Positions 42,970 to 52,105 of a DNA stretch of 64,000 bases are shown here, in pieces; the stretch's first letter is position 1, and each line of letters begins with the position of its first letter. The notes under the pieces are model-generated. The model saw nothing but the letters and a program-made list of their open reading frames with translations. It was not told the origin of the DNA and made no database searches. Location: contig OY970288.1 of assembly GCA_963716085.1 (NCBI GenBank), forward strand, positions 2,480,001 to 2,544,000. The letters are read 5' to 3'. This stretch comes from Persicitalea sp963716085 (lineage in GTDB: Bacteria; Bacteroidota; Bacteroidia; Cytophagales; Spirosomataceae). Position numbers and translations under genes: made by a program.

Positions 42970-45294
42970 ATGAAAAATCGAATTCTTCTTGCTCTGGCAA
43001 TTTTAGGAATGCTGACCGTCGTGGTCGTCTCCTGCTTCCAGAAAAACACCCCTGCTGACAAAGAAGTCGTCCCCGACGTCGTCAGCTATAATTTCCACAT
43101 CCGGCCCATGCTGTCGGACAAGTGTTTTGCCTGCCATGGTCCCGATGCCAAGAAGCGTGAGGCCGGACTGCGGCTGGACATCGCCGAGGCGGCTTTTGCT
43201 CCTTTGCGCGAGACCAAGGGGGCGTTCGCCTTCGTGGCGGGCAATCCCGAGCAGTCGGAAGTTTATCGCCGCATCACCTCCGAAGACCCCAGCTACCAGA
43301 TGCCAACGCCCGAGTCGCACCTGGGTGCGCTGAGCGATCACGAGGTGAAGCTGATGAAAAAGTGGATCGAGCAGGGCGCGAAGTACGAGAAGCACTGGGC
43401 GTTTGTCTCACCCATAAAAGCGGCGATACCTGAGGTGGACAATGAAGACTGGCCTCGCAGCGAACTGGATCGCTTCGTGCTGGCCAAGATGGAGGCCAAA
43501 GGACTTTCGCCCAATGAGGCCGCCGACAAAGAGTACCTGCTCAAACGCGTCTCACTCGACCTGACGGGCCTGGTGCCTTCGCTGGAATTGCAGAATAAAT
43601 TCCTGGCCGATAACAGCGATAAAGCCTTTGACAAAATCGTGGACGAGGTATTGAAACAACCCGCTTACGGTGAAAAAATGGCCCTGCATTGGCTGGATAT
43701 ATCGCGTTATGCCGATTCTTATGGCTATCAGGACGACAACATCCGCACCCAGTGGCCCTGGCGCGACTGGCTGATTCACGCTTTCAATAAAAATCTTTCT
43801 TACGACAAGTTCGTGACCTGGACGCTGGCGGGCGACATGATGCCCAACACGAATAAAGAAAAAGTGCTGGCAACCGGATTTTACCGGAATCATAAATACA
43901 CCGAGGAAGGCGGCGTGATTCCTGAGGAATACCGCATCGAGTACATTCTTGACAAGACCAAAACCTACACCAAGGGAGTGCTGGCGATGACCGCCGAGTG
44001 CGCCCAATGCCACGACCACAAGTACGACCCCATTTCGCAAAAGGACTACTATTCCATGTTCGCCTTCTTCAATAACACACCCGAGGTGGGCTACGAGGGC
44101 GCAGTCAACGAATCCAAACCCGCCAAAAAGCCTGTCATGCAAATCTCGGACGAGGAAGCCCGTACGTTGCTGCCCTTCATCAACAAGCAGGACACTATGT
44201 CGCTGATGGTCTCGGTTTTGGAAGAGCGCGACACGCTGCGCCCGACTTTCGTTCTCAATCGCGGCGTATACGATGCGCCAACCACCCGAGTGTACGCGCA
44301 ACCGTTGCCCTCCGTGATGAACTTCGATACCACAAAGTACCCCCGCAATCGTTTGGGCCTGGCTAAATGGACGGTCAATAGAAAGAACCCGCTCACCGCG
44401 CGGGTGTTCGTCAACCACATGTGGCAGCAGTTCTTCGGTCGCGGCATCGTCAAAACCACGGGCGACTTCGGCATGCAGGGCGACCTGCCCACCCACCCCG
44501 AGCTCCTCGACTGGCTGGCGGTGGATTTCATGGAACACGGTTGGGACGTTAAACGGCTCGTGAAGCAAATCGTCACTTCGGCTACCTACCGCCAATCGGC
44601 CAAAGTCGATCCGAAAAAAATGGCCATCGATCCCGACAATATATATATGTCGAGAGGGGCGCGTTACCGGATTCCGGCGGAGTTTGTGCGCGACGTGGTG
44701 CTGTCCAGTAGCGGACTTTTGGTTGAGAAAATCGGTGGGCCGAGCGTGAAGCCTTACCAGCCCGAGGGACTATGGGAAATGGCGACATCGGGTAGAGGAG
44801 AGCTTAAAGAGTACTTCCAGGACAAAGGCGACGCCTTGTACCGTCGCGGAATGTACACCTTCATCAAGCTCACCGTGCCACCACCCTCGATGGGCATCTT
44901 CGACGCCAGCAACCGCGACCAGTGCGAGGTGGTTCGCTCCAAGACCAATACCCCGCTGCAAGCGCTGGTGATGATGAACGACCCCACCGTACTGGAAGCG
45001 TCCCGCGTGCTTTCCCAAAAACTGATGCAGCAAAAAGGCGATACCGATGCCAAGATCACCGAAGCCTTCCGCCGCATCGTCTGCCGCAAGCCCAGCGAAA
45101 AGGAATTAGCCATCCTGAAAGGCTACTACACCGAACAAGCCAGCCTTTACAAGCAAAAGAAACTAAACGCCGCCAAAACCCTCGACGTAGGCGAATACCC
45201 GACCGCCAAAATCAGCGACCGGGCCTCCTGGGCCGCCCTGATGCAAGTCGTGAGCACGATCTATAATATGGAAGAGGCGATCACTAAGACCTAG
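42970..45294 (+). CDS. Planctomycete-type cytochrome/DUF1549/DUF1553 lipoprotein
   Basis: A 774-residue exported protein with lipobox VVSC. Order: cytochrome domain with heme site CFACH (residues ~55-59), DUF1549 (DRFVLAKMEAKGLSPN ... LKRVSLDLTGLVPS), a second CxxCH in TAECAQCHDHKYDP, then DUF1553 (PRNRLGLAKWTVNRKNPLTARVFVNHMWQQFFG). It is shorter than many planctomycetal versions and lacks a LamG insert. These proteins co-occur with DUF1501 proteins, as here 125 bp downstream, and are proposed to work in carbohydrate or C1 oxidation in the periplasm. Confidence 0.92.
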   Translation: MKNRILLALAILGMLTVVVVSCFQKNTPADKEVVPDVVSYNFHIRPMLSDKCFACHGPDAKKREAGLRLDIAEAAFAPLRETKGAFAFVAGNPEQSEVYRRITSEDPSYQMPTPESHLGALSDHEVKLMKKWIEQGAKYEKHWAFVSPIKAAIPEVDNEDWPRSELDRFVLAKMEAKGLSPNEAADKEYLLKRVSLDLTGLVPSLELQNKFLADNSDKAFDKIVDEVLKQPAYGEKMALHWLDISRYADSYGYQDDNIRTQWPWRDWLIHAFNKNLSYDKFVTWTLAGDMMPNTNKEKVLATGFYRNHKYTEEGGVIPEEYRIEYILDKTKTYTKGVLAMTAECAQCHDHKYDPISQKDYYSMFAFFNNTPEVGYEGAVNESKPAKKPVMQISDEEARTLLPFINKQDTMSLMVSVLEERDTLRPTFVLNRGVYDAPTTRVYAQPLPSVMNFDTTKYPRNRLGLAKWTVNRKNPLTARVFVNHMWQQFFGRGIVKTTGDFGMQGDLPTHPELLDWLAVDFMEHGWDVKRLVKQIVTSATYRQSAKVDPKKMAIDPDNIYMSRGARYRIPAEFVRDVVLSSSGLLVEKIGGPSVKPYQPEGLWEMATSGRGELKEYFQDKGDALYRRGMYTFIKLTVPPPSMGIFDASNRDQCEVVRSKTNTPLQALVMMNDPTVLEASRVLSQKLMQQKGDTDAKITEAFRRIVCRKPSEKELAILKGYYTEQASLYKQKKLNAAKTLDVGEYPTAKISDRASWAALMQVVSTIYNMEEAITKT

Positions 45295-45310
45295 AAGGAG
45301 CGTTGGGCTT

Positions 45311-45419
45311 TGTGTTTAGTTGTGGAGGTGTTTAGTTGGTTAGCTGGGAATTTAGGAATCTGTTTTCCACGTAATTATCAAACACCTCAACAACTAACCG
45401 TCTAAACACCTAAACAACA
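45311..45419. repeat. Junction repeat with complementary arms before a DUF1501 gene
   Basis: A left arm rich in G and T (45311-45343, two copies of GTGTTTAGTTG) and a right arm rich in A and C (45379-45419, copies of AAACACCT and AACAAC) are imperfect reverse complements. The right arm ends at the ATG of the next gene and is nearly free of G. Confidence 0.75.
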
Positions 45420-46874
45420 ATGGAAAAGAACATATTCGAATTCGGCCTGAATCAGAACCGCCGGCATTTCCTCTCCAAGCTTAGTCTGGGCTTGGGAAGT
45501 GTGGCGCTGGGCTCTTTGTTGGTGCCCGATCTTTTCAAGGGAGACCCGGATGCGGAAGCCGATGCGGCTCTGGCGGGTTTAGCGCACTTTGCGCCCAAGG
45601 CCAAGCGCATCATTTATTTGTTCCAGAACGGCGCGCCCTCGCAGTTGGACTTGTTCGACTACAAGCCCATGCTCAACAAAATGCAGGGGGAGGAACTGCC
45701 TGCCTCTATCCGGGGTGAACAGCGGCTCACGGGCATGACCGCCGGGCAGACGTCTTTTCCGCTGGCGGGCAGTTATTTCAACTTCAAGCAGCACGGGCAA
45801 TCGGGGATGTGGGTCAGTGAACTGCTGCCCAACATCGCCAATGTCGCCGACGACATTTGTTTTATCCGAACCATCCACACCGAGGCCATCAACCACGACC
45901 CGGCCCTGACATTTTTTCAAACGGGCGCGCAGGTCGGCAATCGCCCCAGCATGGGTTCCTGGCTGAGTTACGGTTTGGGGAGTGAAAATAAGAATCTACC
46001 TGCCTTTTGTGTGCTGCTTTCACGAGGCAAGGGCAACGGGCAGGGGGTGTATTCCAAGCTATGGACTAACGGCTTCCTCGATTCGGTGCACCAGGGTGTG
46101 CAATTCAGCAGCGGTGAAAATCCGGTTCTGTATTTGCAGAATCCCGATGGCATGGACATGGCCGAGCGCCGCAAGATGCTTGACAAACTGGCCGAACTGA
46201 ACCAGGGTACGTACGACGAATTCGGCGATCCCGAAATCAATACCAAGATTCAACAGTACGAGATGGCGTACCGGATGCAGACCGCCATGCCGGAAATCAC
46301 CGACCTGAGCCGCGAGCCTGAAAGTACCGTCAAACTATACGGTCCCGAGTGCCTGGTGCCGGGTACGTATGCCGCCAACGTGCTTTTAGCCAGAAAACTA
46401 TCGGAAAAAGGCGTGCGCTTCGTACAGCTTTACCATCAGGGCTGGGACGCCCACGGTAACCTGCCCCGGGAAATCCAGCACCAGGCGAAGGATGTCGATC
46501 AGTCGTCGGCGGCTTTGATTACTGACCTGAAACAAAGAGGTTTATTGGACGAAACGCTGGTGATCTGGGGCGGGGAATTTGGCCGCACCAACTACTGCCA
46601 GGGCAAACTCGCTCCCGACAACTACGGTCGCGACCACCACCCGCGGGCCTTCACGGTCTGGATGGCGGGCGGCGGCGTTAAGCCGGGCGTATACGGCGAA
46701 ACGGACGAATTCGGCTACAACATCGTGAAGGATCCCGTCCACGTCAACGACTTCCATGCCACCATCCTCCACCAAATGGGCCTCGATCACGAGAAGCTCA
46801 CCTTCAAGCACCTCGGCCGCCGCTACCGGCTGACCGATGTGGCGGGTAAGGTGGTGAAGGGGGTTATAAGCTAA
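45420..46874 (+). CDS. DUF1501 domain protein (Tat-exported, sulfatase-fold)
   Basis: A 484-residue protein with a twin-arginine signal (NRRHFLSKLSLGLGSVALGSLL). The alkaline-phosphatase-like DUF1501 fold is suggested by YLFQNGAPSQLDLFDYKP, GVRFVQLYHQGWDAHGNL and VIWGGEFGRTNYCQG ... GRDHHPRAFTVWMAGGGVKPG. It always travels with DUF1553 proteins; an enzymatic activity has not been firmly shown. Export in folded form fits metal loading in the cytoplasm. Confidence 0.93.
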   Translation: MEKNIFEFGLNQNRRHFLSKLSLGLGSVALGSLLVPDLFKGDPDAEADAALAGLAHFAPKAKRIIYLFQNGAPSQLDLFDYKPMLNKMQGEELPASIRGEQRLTGMTAGQTSFPLAGSYFNFKQHGQSGMWVSELLPNIANVADDICFIRTIHTEAINHDPALTFFQTGAQVGNRPSMGSWLSYGLGSENKNLPAFCVLLSRGKGNGQGVYSKLWTNGFLDSVHQGVQFSSGENPVLYLQNPDGMDMAERRKMLDKLAELNQGTYDEFGDPEINTKIQQYEMAYRMQTAMPEITDLSREPESTVKLYGPECLVPGTYAANVLLARKLSEKGVRFVQLYHQGWDAHGNLPREIQHQAKDVDQSSAALITDLKQRGLLDETLVIWGGEFGRTNYCQGKLAPDNYGRDHHPRAFTVWMAGGGVKPGVYGETDEFGYNIVKDPVHVNDFHATILHQMGLDHEKLTFKHLGRRYRLTDVAGKVVKGVIS

Positions 46875-46876
46875 TT

Positions 46877-46958
46877 GTGAATGAGTGATTGATAGAATGA
46901 TAGAATGTTGCTTTCGCCCGCTAATACCTATTCACTCATTCACTCATTCTCTCAATCA
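46877..46958. repeat. Junction repeat with C-less and G-less complementary arms
   Basis: After the DUF1501 stop comes a C-free arm (46880-46907, repeats of GAATGA and GATAGAAT). A G-free arm (46930-46958, repeats of TCACTCATT) precedes the next start by 11 nt. The arms are imperfect reverse complements, so a stem-loop is possible. Confidence 0.8.
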
Positions 46959-46969
46959 AAATTAACCAA

Positions 46970-49120
46970 ATGCCCCGCCTCACTTCCCTCGTCTACAACG
47001 TCACCTTTTTCCTGGTCTGCCTGCTGGCTTTTTTATTGGTCTTCGAGAGTCAGTTGGTCATACCCCAGTGGTTGCAGGTAGCCGGGCGAATGCACCCGCT
47101 GTTGCTGCACTTTCCCATCACGGTACTGATGCTGTACGGCATTTGGGTCATCGCTGCGCCCCGGCCCGAAATCGGCTCTAAGTACGAATACTGGGCGGAT
47201 AACATGCTCCTGCTGGGCGCTTTTACCGCTGCCGCCACGGCTACGATGGGCTTTCTGCTTTCGATTGAAGCCGGATACGACTCTGACGCGCTCTTCTGGC
47301 ACAAGTGGACGGGCGTTGCTACGGCCTTTGTGAGTTTCGCTTGGTACGCCTTCCGCCGCCAGTTGCCCAAGTACGAGGTATCTACCAAAATACTGTCCGG
47401 CGTCACGATTGTCGTGCTGCTGGTCGCCGGGCACTTAGGAGCTCTTGTCACCCACGGTGAGGAGTTTTTGCTGGCGCCGCTCATGTCTGAGGAGCAAGTG
47501 CCGTTAGTAGCAATGGACGATGCGCTGGTGTACGCCCATGTGGTGCAGCCCATTTTGGAACAGAAATGCGTGAGTTGCCACAACCCGCAGAAAGCCAAAA
47601 ATGAACTGATAATGACCAGTGCCGAACTACTCGCCAAAGGGGGTAAGAATGGCACGCCCTGGGACACAACGAGGGCCGATTTGGGCATGATTATGAGAAT
47701 GGCCCATCTTCCGCTTGACGACAAGCTTCATATGCCCCCGCGCGGCAAAGTGCAACTCACCGACGACGAGCTACTGGTGCTGGAAAGCTGGATCCGGCGC
47801 GGGTCGAGTTTTACGGCGAAGGTCGTCGAGTTTCCTGCCGATGATCCTCTGTTTCGCTTCGCTGCCAATCGACTAACGGTTGCCGAGGATGACCGCTACG
47901 AGTTTGCGGCGGCGGATGAGCAGAAAATTCAGGAGCTGAACAACGATTACCGGATCATTACGCCCCTGTCGGCAGAGTCGCCCGCGCTATCGGTGAGCTT
48001 TTTCAGCGAATCGGCTTTTCAAAGCTCCGACCTGAGTGACTTGACGCCCATCAAAGATCAGATCGTAGAATTAGACGCCAGCAAGATGCCCGTAAAAGAC
48101 GAGGATTTGAAGCTGATCGCGCAGTTTGGTAATCTTCGTAAGCTACTGCTGAACTTCACCGACATCACGGGAAGTACCCTGGGCGAACTGGCCAAACTAC
48201 CCCATCTACGAGAACTTTCGCTGACGGGAACGCCCATCAAAGCTTCCCAACTTTTAGCTTTGAAAAATGCGAAAGAGCTGCGTGATCTCTACGTCTGGAA
48301 CACGAGTATAAAACCGGAAGAATTCAAGCAGCTAAGCAAAGAATTGCGGGGCGTGACGCTGGAATCGGGCTTCCGCAGCGATACGGTGGTGATGAAACTG
48401 AACCTTCCCACCGTGGTCAACAAAGAGCAGGTCTTGCAGGGTGAAGCCACGCTCACTTTAGAACACCCCATCAAAGGCGCGGTTATCCGATACACGCTGG
48501 ACGACACCGTACCCGACAGCGCCAACTCGCCTATTTATAAAGATGGCATTAAAATCAGTAGTACCACCACCCTCAAAGCCCGCGCCTTCAAGCAGCCGGG
48601 CTGGCTGGGCAGTGACGTAATGACGCGCACCTTTTACCGCACCACCTATCCGCCCGATAGTATGAAACTACTCACTACGCCGGACGGACGCTACAAGGGG
48701 ATCGGCGACCGGGTGCTGATCGACGGCGTAAAAAGCAGTCGCGACCAGAACAGCAAAAAATGGATTGGAATCCAGCAGGAGCCATTGGTGGCGCTTCTGT
48801 GGTACAACAGCCCCATCACGGCCAGTAAGGTTTCGGTAAGTACCATGCAGAACGTCGGCTCTTCTATATTTCCTCCTACCAAGCTCGAAGTTTGGGGTGG
48901 TATGGAAGCCGATCAATTTAAATTACTGGGAACTAAAAAGCCACCTATGCCGGGTGAAAAAGATCCCGGCGGTGCGGATAATCTTTACGACTTCGAGTTT
49001 GAACCCACCAAGTTAAAGTATCTGAAAGTAGTAGCCGTGCCGCTGGCCAAAATCCCGAGTTGGCACGGAAACAAGGGAAATAAAGGCTGGGTATTTATGG
49101 ATGAAGTTCTGGTTAATTAG
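46970..49120 (+). CDS. DUF2231/cytochrome/LRR/chitobiase-C fusion protein
   Basis: A 716-residue multidomain membrane protein. Residues ~8-160: four or five transmembrane helices with RMHPLLLHFPI of DUF2231. Residues 200-204: heme site CVSCH followed by the planctomycete cytochrome layout. Residues ~350-450: leucine-rich-repeat-like segments (LRKLLLNFTDIT, LRELSLTGTPI, LRDLYVWNTSI). Then a chitobiase/hexosaminidase C-terminal-type module (KGAVIRYTLDDTVPDSANSPIY) and a discoidin-like end. It probably anchors electron transfer or substrate binding for the DUF1553/DUF1501 pair. Third gene of the module. Confidence 0.9.
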   Translation: MPRLTSLVYNVTFFLVCLLAFLLVFESQLVIPQWLQVAGRMHPLLLHFPITVLMLYGIWVIAAPRPEIGSKYEYWADNMLLLGAFTAAATATMGFLLSIEAGYDSDALFWHKWTGVATAFVSFAWYAFRRQLPKYEVSTKILSGVTIVVLLVAGHLGALVTHGEEFLLAPLMSEEQVPLVAMDDALVYAHVVQPILEQKCVSCHNPQKAKNELIMTSAELLAKGGKNGTPWDTTRADLGMIMRMAHLPLDDKLHMPPRGKVQLTDDELLVLESWIRRGSSFTAKVVEFPADDPLFRFAANRLTVAEDDRYEFAAADEQKIQELNNDYRIITPLSAESPALSVSFFSESAFQSSDLSDLTPIKDQIVELDASKMPVKDEDLKLIAQFGNLRKLLLNFTDITGSTLGELAKLPHLRELSLTGTPIKASQLLALKNAKELRDLYVWNTSIKPEEFKQLSKELRGVTLESGFRSDTVVMKLNLPTVVNKEQVLQGEATLTLEHPIKGAVIRYTLDDTVPDSANSPIYKDGIKISSTTTLKARAFKQPGWLGSDVMTRTFYRTTYPPDSMKLLTTPDGRYKGIGDRVLIDGVKSSRDQNSKKWIGIQQEPLVALLWYNSPITASKVSVSTMQNVGSSIFPPTKLEVWGGMEADQFKLLGTKKPPMPGEKDPGGADNLYDFEFEPTKLKYLKVVAVPLAKIPSWHGNKGNKGWVFMDEVLVN

Positions 49121-49162
49121 TTGACAGTTGACAGTTGACAGTTGACAGTTGACAGTTGACAG
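49121..49162. repeat. Heptanucleotide repeat TTGACAG x6
   Basis: Six perfect direct copies of TTGACAG begin immediately after the stop codon (TAG ends at 49120). A length-variable microsatellite by structure. Confidence 0.95.
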
Positions 49163-49180
49163 TGTTTTTACTACACAAAA

Positions 49181-49208
49181 ATGCCCCATGAAACCGATCA
49201 TGGGGCAT
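49181..49208. terminator. Bidirectional rho-independent terminator
   Basis: Perfect 11-bp stem ATGCCCCATGA / TCATGGGGCAT with a 6-nt loop, followed by TTTTTACTTTT on the plus strand and preceded by an A-run that becomes a T-run on the minus strand. It separates two convergent genes (ends 49120 and 49260). Confidence 0.88.
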
Positions 49209-49219
49209 TTTTACTTTTA

Positions 49220-49259
49220 GCCGAAAGCCGAAAGCCGAAAGCCGAAAGCCGAAAGCCGA
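49220..49259. repeat. Heptanucleotide repeat GCCGAAA x5.7
   Basis: Five perfect copies of GCCGAAA plus GCCGA, ending directly at the stop codon of the convergent collagen-like gene. It faces the TTGACAG tract across a terminator. Confidence 0.95.
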
Positions 49260-49835
49260 TTACTTCGCCTGGTACTTTTCCACCTTCCGCTTATCTATTT
49301 GCAGCAAATCACTCACTTCCTCGTAGTTGTTGTAATCCACGGCTTTCATCCTTCCATTCTGGGCAAAATCGGCCGGAATAACCACGACCCGGAAAGTCTG
49401 GTTGGTCGTCCATTTAGCTTCCAGCGTCGTGCGGTCGACCTGGGTGTCGATAAACATACTGGCATCCAGGAAGGTGTGGTCGAAACTGTATTGCATTAAG
49501 CCTGCGGGTAGGAATACCGTTTGGGGGAGCGGACGGTATACCGGAATGTCACCGTTGGGATCGGCGATTTTCTCCCACAAACGGTACACCATCACCACAT
49601 CGGTATCGAAGACCTCGATCTTGTCCTGAGGAAATTCAAAGTAAATGCGGAAATCGTTGGCGGTCGTAAAAGTACCATTGACATCAAAGACGGCACCCAG
49701 GGTTTCGGTACCGGGAGGGCCTTGCGGCCCCTGCGGGCCAGGTGCGCCGTCGAAGCCGGGAGGACCGACGGGGCCTTTGCAACTTAAAATAAATACGGTC
49801 GCCAATAGCGAGAGGGAAAAGAGCGTCTTTTTCAT
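49260..49835 (-). CDS. Collagen-like lipoprotein
   Basis: A 191-residue lipoprotein (lipobox ILSC). Directly after the lipidated Cys is a short collagen-like Gly-X-Y stretch (GPVGPPGFDGAPGPQGPQGPPG, about 7 triplets) and then a ~150-residue beta-rich domain of unknown function. Such proteins are common in Bacteroidota and are probably exposed on or below the outer membrane. No partner gene is evident. Confidence 0.88.
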   Translation of the reverse strand: MKKTLFSLSLLATVFILSCKGPVGPPGFDGAPGPQGPQGPPGTETLGAVFDVNGTFTTANDFRIYFEFPQDKIEVFDTDVVMVYRLWEKIADPNGDIPVYRPLPQTVFLPAGLMQYSFDHTFLDASMFIDTQVDRTTLEAKWTTNQTFRVVVIPADFAQNGRMKAVDYNNYEEVSDLLQIDKRKVEKYQAK

Positions 49836-50002
49836 GGCTTATAATGGATTTAAGAAGGATTGAATAAAGGATAGATGACTTGTGTAGATAAACTGTACAA
49901 CTTTTAAACTACCGCTGCGACAATTTATTGCTGGTACGACCCCTACGCAGCTTGTGCGTTTAAATTTTTATGCCATAAAAGCCCAATTCATCCGAAAGGG
50001 CG

Positions 50003-50010
50003 TAGTTTTG
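50003..50010 (+). promoter_or_regulatory. Candidate -7 box upstream of a membrane-protein gene
   Basis: TAGTTTTG fits TAnnTTTG exactly, 36 nt before the TTG start at 50047. A convincing -33 TTTG is not present. Confidence 0.4.
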
Positions 50011-50046
50011 TGAACATTTGTCCTTCATTTGTAATCCCGTCGCCGC

Positions 50047-51480
50047 TTGTTGAGTTTTTTCCGTGTCAATGCCACTTACCTGAATCTCAGCCTCGTGCTG
50101 TTTTTCCTGTTACTGCGCTTGCCGCTCCTGTGGAGCGAGGTGCCGCTGCTCATCCCTGAGCTGAGCTGGATGCTGGTGGGCGAGCAAATGAATCGCGGCT
50201 TCATGCTCTATCGGGATGTTTGGGACAACGTCAGCCCACTTTCCGGAATGGTTTATTGGGCCATTGACCGCCTTTTTGGCCGCTCACAGGTCGCCTACCA
50301 AATAGTGGCTGCAGCGGTTTCTATCTTTCAAATCCTGTATTTCAACTACATCCTTCGCGCCAGGGAGGTGCTGCCGGAGCGCAGCCACGTGCCGGGCGCG
50401 ATTTACGCCCTCCTGCTGAATATCTCGTTCGATTTCGTCACGCTGTCGCCCATGCTTATGGCCACCACCTTTCTGCTATTGGCACTGGGTGTAGCGATTA
50501 AGATGCTCGAGCGTCGGCAAGTCACCAACGAAATATTCGAATTGGGGGTGTACATCGGGCTGGCGTCGCTGTTTTATCTTCCGGCCGCGCTCTTCATGGG
50601 CTGGGCCTTTGTATCGCTGCTTTTTTACACAGGAGCCACCATGCGGCAGCACTTACTCGGCTTTTTCGGGGCGGTCTTTCCTCTGGCTATGGTTACGCTT
50701 TACTTTTATCTGAACGATAGCGTCGCCAACCTGAACCGCAATCTGCTGACCTCGGTCTTTTCCGTAAAGCAGTATGCGCTCAACGACTTCTCTTCCCTCA
50801 TTGTATCGTTGATTATTCCGCTGGCCATCGCTACCCTGGGCTTCATGCGCCTGCTGACCAGCACGCGACTCGTCAATTACCAGTCGCGTATCCAACAAAT
50901 GATGGCCATGTGGTTGATCGCGGCCGCCCTGATGGTACCGCTCATGGAATATTTGGCGCCCATGCAATTTGTGGTGTTTTTGCCCGCAATCGCCTATTTT
51001 GCGGCTTATTATTTCCAGAGCTTTCGTAGACTGTGGATCGCCGAGGTCTTGTTTTTGCTCACTGTCGGTAGCATTGCTTTTAGTCAATACCAGGGACTAA
51101 TGAACCTGGTGCCAGGGTTGCCGGTGGGCCGCCTCGATAACCTTCGGGCCAAAGCTGCGCTTTTACCCGAGGTTATCCATCAGAAGAAAATACTGGTGAT
51201 CGGAGACGATGAGGGGGAGTACCTCGATAACTACACCGCCACACCCTACCTCAATTGGGATTTGTCGCGCTACGATCTCGAAAACCTGGACAACTTCGAT
51301 AGCGTGATTCACATTTACGACAATTTCCGGCAAGACCCGCCCGACTACGTCATTGACAAGCATAACGTGATGCCCAAGCTCTTCGACCGCGTCCCGGCGC
51401 TCCAAAAGCGGTATAAGCCCAGTCCTTGGAAAGGGATTTATGAAAAAAGCGAGGGAAAAGTGATGAGTGATGAATTATGA
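50047..51480 (+). CDS. Multi-pass membrane protein, DUF6427-like
   Basis: A 477-residue protein with about ten transmembrane helices followed by a ~110-residue soluble tail (KKILVIGDDEGEYLDNYTATPYLNWDLSRYDLENLDNF). It resembles DUF6427-type membrane proteins of Bacteroidota (start LSFFRVNATYL). The start is TTG at 50047 or 50050; no ATG fits. The last codons (GKVMSDEL) are encoded by the beginning of a heptamer-like repeat, so the C-terminus appears to have run into it. Function unknown. Confidence 0.75.
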   Translation: MLSFFRVNATYLNLSLVLFFLLLRLPLLWSEVPLLIPELSWMLVGEQMNRGFMLYRDVWDNVSPLSGMVYWAIDRLFGRSQVAYQIVAAAVSIFQILYFNYILRAREVLPERSHVPGAIYALLLNISFDFVTLSPMLMATTFLLLALGVAIKMLERRQVTNEIFELGVYIGLASLFYLPAALFMGWAFVSLLFYTGATMRQHLLGFFGAVFPLAMVTLYFYLNDSVANLNRNLLTSVFSVKQYALNDFSSLIVSLIIPLAIATLGFMRLLTSTRLVNYQSRIQQMMAMWLIAAALMVPLMEYLAPMQFVVFLPAIAYFAAYYFQSFRRLWIAEVLFLLTVGSIAFSQYQGLMNLVPGLPVGRLDNLRAKAALLPEVIHQKKILVIGDDEGEYLDNYTATPYLNWDLSRYDLENLDNFDSVIHIYDNFRQDPPDYVIDKHNVMPKLFDRVPALQKRYKPSPWKGIYEKSEGKVMSDEL

Positions 51481-51528
51481 GTTAAATTCACTCATCACTC
51501 ATCACTCATCACTCATCACTCATCACTT
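51461..51528. repeat. Convergent-junction repeat with TCACTCA x5
   Basis: Five perfect copies of TCACTCA plus TCACT (51488-51527) face an inverted GTGATGAGTGATGA arm (51469-51482) that is partly coding for the preceding gene. On each strand the tract after the stop codon is free of C. Confidence 0.9.
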
Positions 51529-51958
51529 AACACGGTATTTTCCCTATGCGCCGCTGATGCCTTCCGCCTTCAAAGTCAGTGCTAAGAAATTTCTGAACGC
51601 TGATTAGCGCTTCCTCTAACTCAATGAAGCGCGCAGGCAAACAAATAATGTTGGCATCGTTGTGCCGACGAGAAAGTTCGGCGATTTCCTTCTCCCAGAC
51701 CAGGGCGGCCCGGATACCCGCGTGCTTGTTGGCGGTCATGCATACCCCTTCCCCGCTACCGCATATCAGAATTCCGCGCTCATATTCTCCGCGCTCCACC
51801 GCGCTGGCTACGGGATGAGCGAAGTCGGCGTAATCCACCGACTCGAAACTATCGGTGCCATAGTCGACCGGCTCGTAGCCGTTGGCTTCCAGCCATTCTT
51901 TAATGGGCTGCTTGTAGGGAAATCCGGCGTGATCTGCGCCGATGGCAATTTTTTTCAT
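51527..51958 (-). CDS. rpiB: Ribose-5-phosphate isomerase B
   Basis: A protein of 143 residues from Met at 51958 (MKKIAIGADHAGFPYKQPIKEWL). RpiB hallmarks: Asp-His in GADHAG, VDYADFAHPVASAV, the catalytic cysteine loop ICGSGEGVCMTANKHAGIRAAL and the HNDANIICLPARF segment. It interconverts ribose 5-phosphate and ribulose 5-phosphate in the pentose phosphate pathway. The length and all motifs are normal. Confidence 0.95.
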   Translation of the reverse strand: MKKIAIGADHAGFPYKQPIKEWLEANGYEPVDYGTDSFESVDYADFAHPVASAVERGEYERGILICGSGEGVCMTANKHAGIRAALVWEKEIAELSRRHNDANIICLPARFIELEEALISVQKFLSTDFEGGRHQRRIGKIPC

Positions 51959-52004
51959 GGTAATTCTGTTAAATACCTCCACCTTAGCAAAACAAACAAA
52001 TAAA

Positions 52005-52099
52005 TATGAGTTATGAGTTATGAATGATGAGTTTTTACCTTGTCGTACAAGATAACGGGTCTCTGTTATTCACTAATTCACTCATTCCATCATTCAAAA
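52005..52099. repeat. Junction repeat before the LOG-family gene
   Basis: ATGAGTT-type copies (52005-52031, free of C) and a G-free arm with ATTCACTCATTCC (52068-52099) are imperfect complements. The second arm ends in CAAAATT 7 nt before the GTG start. Confidence 0.75.
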
Positions 52100-52105
52100 T
52101 TGATC

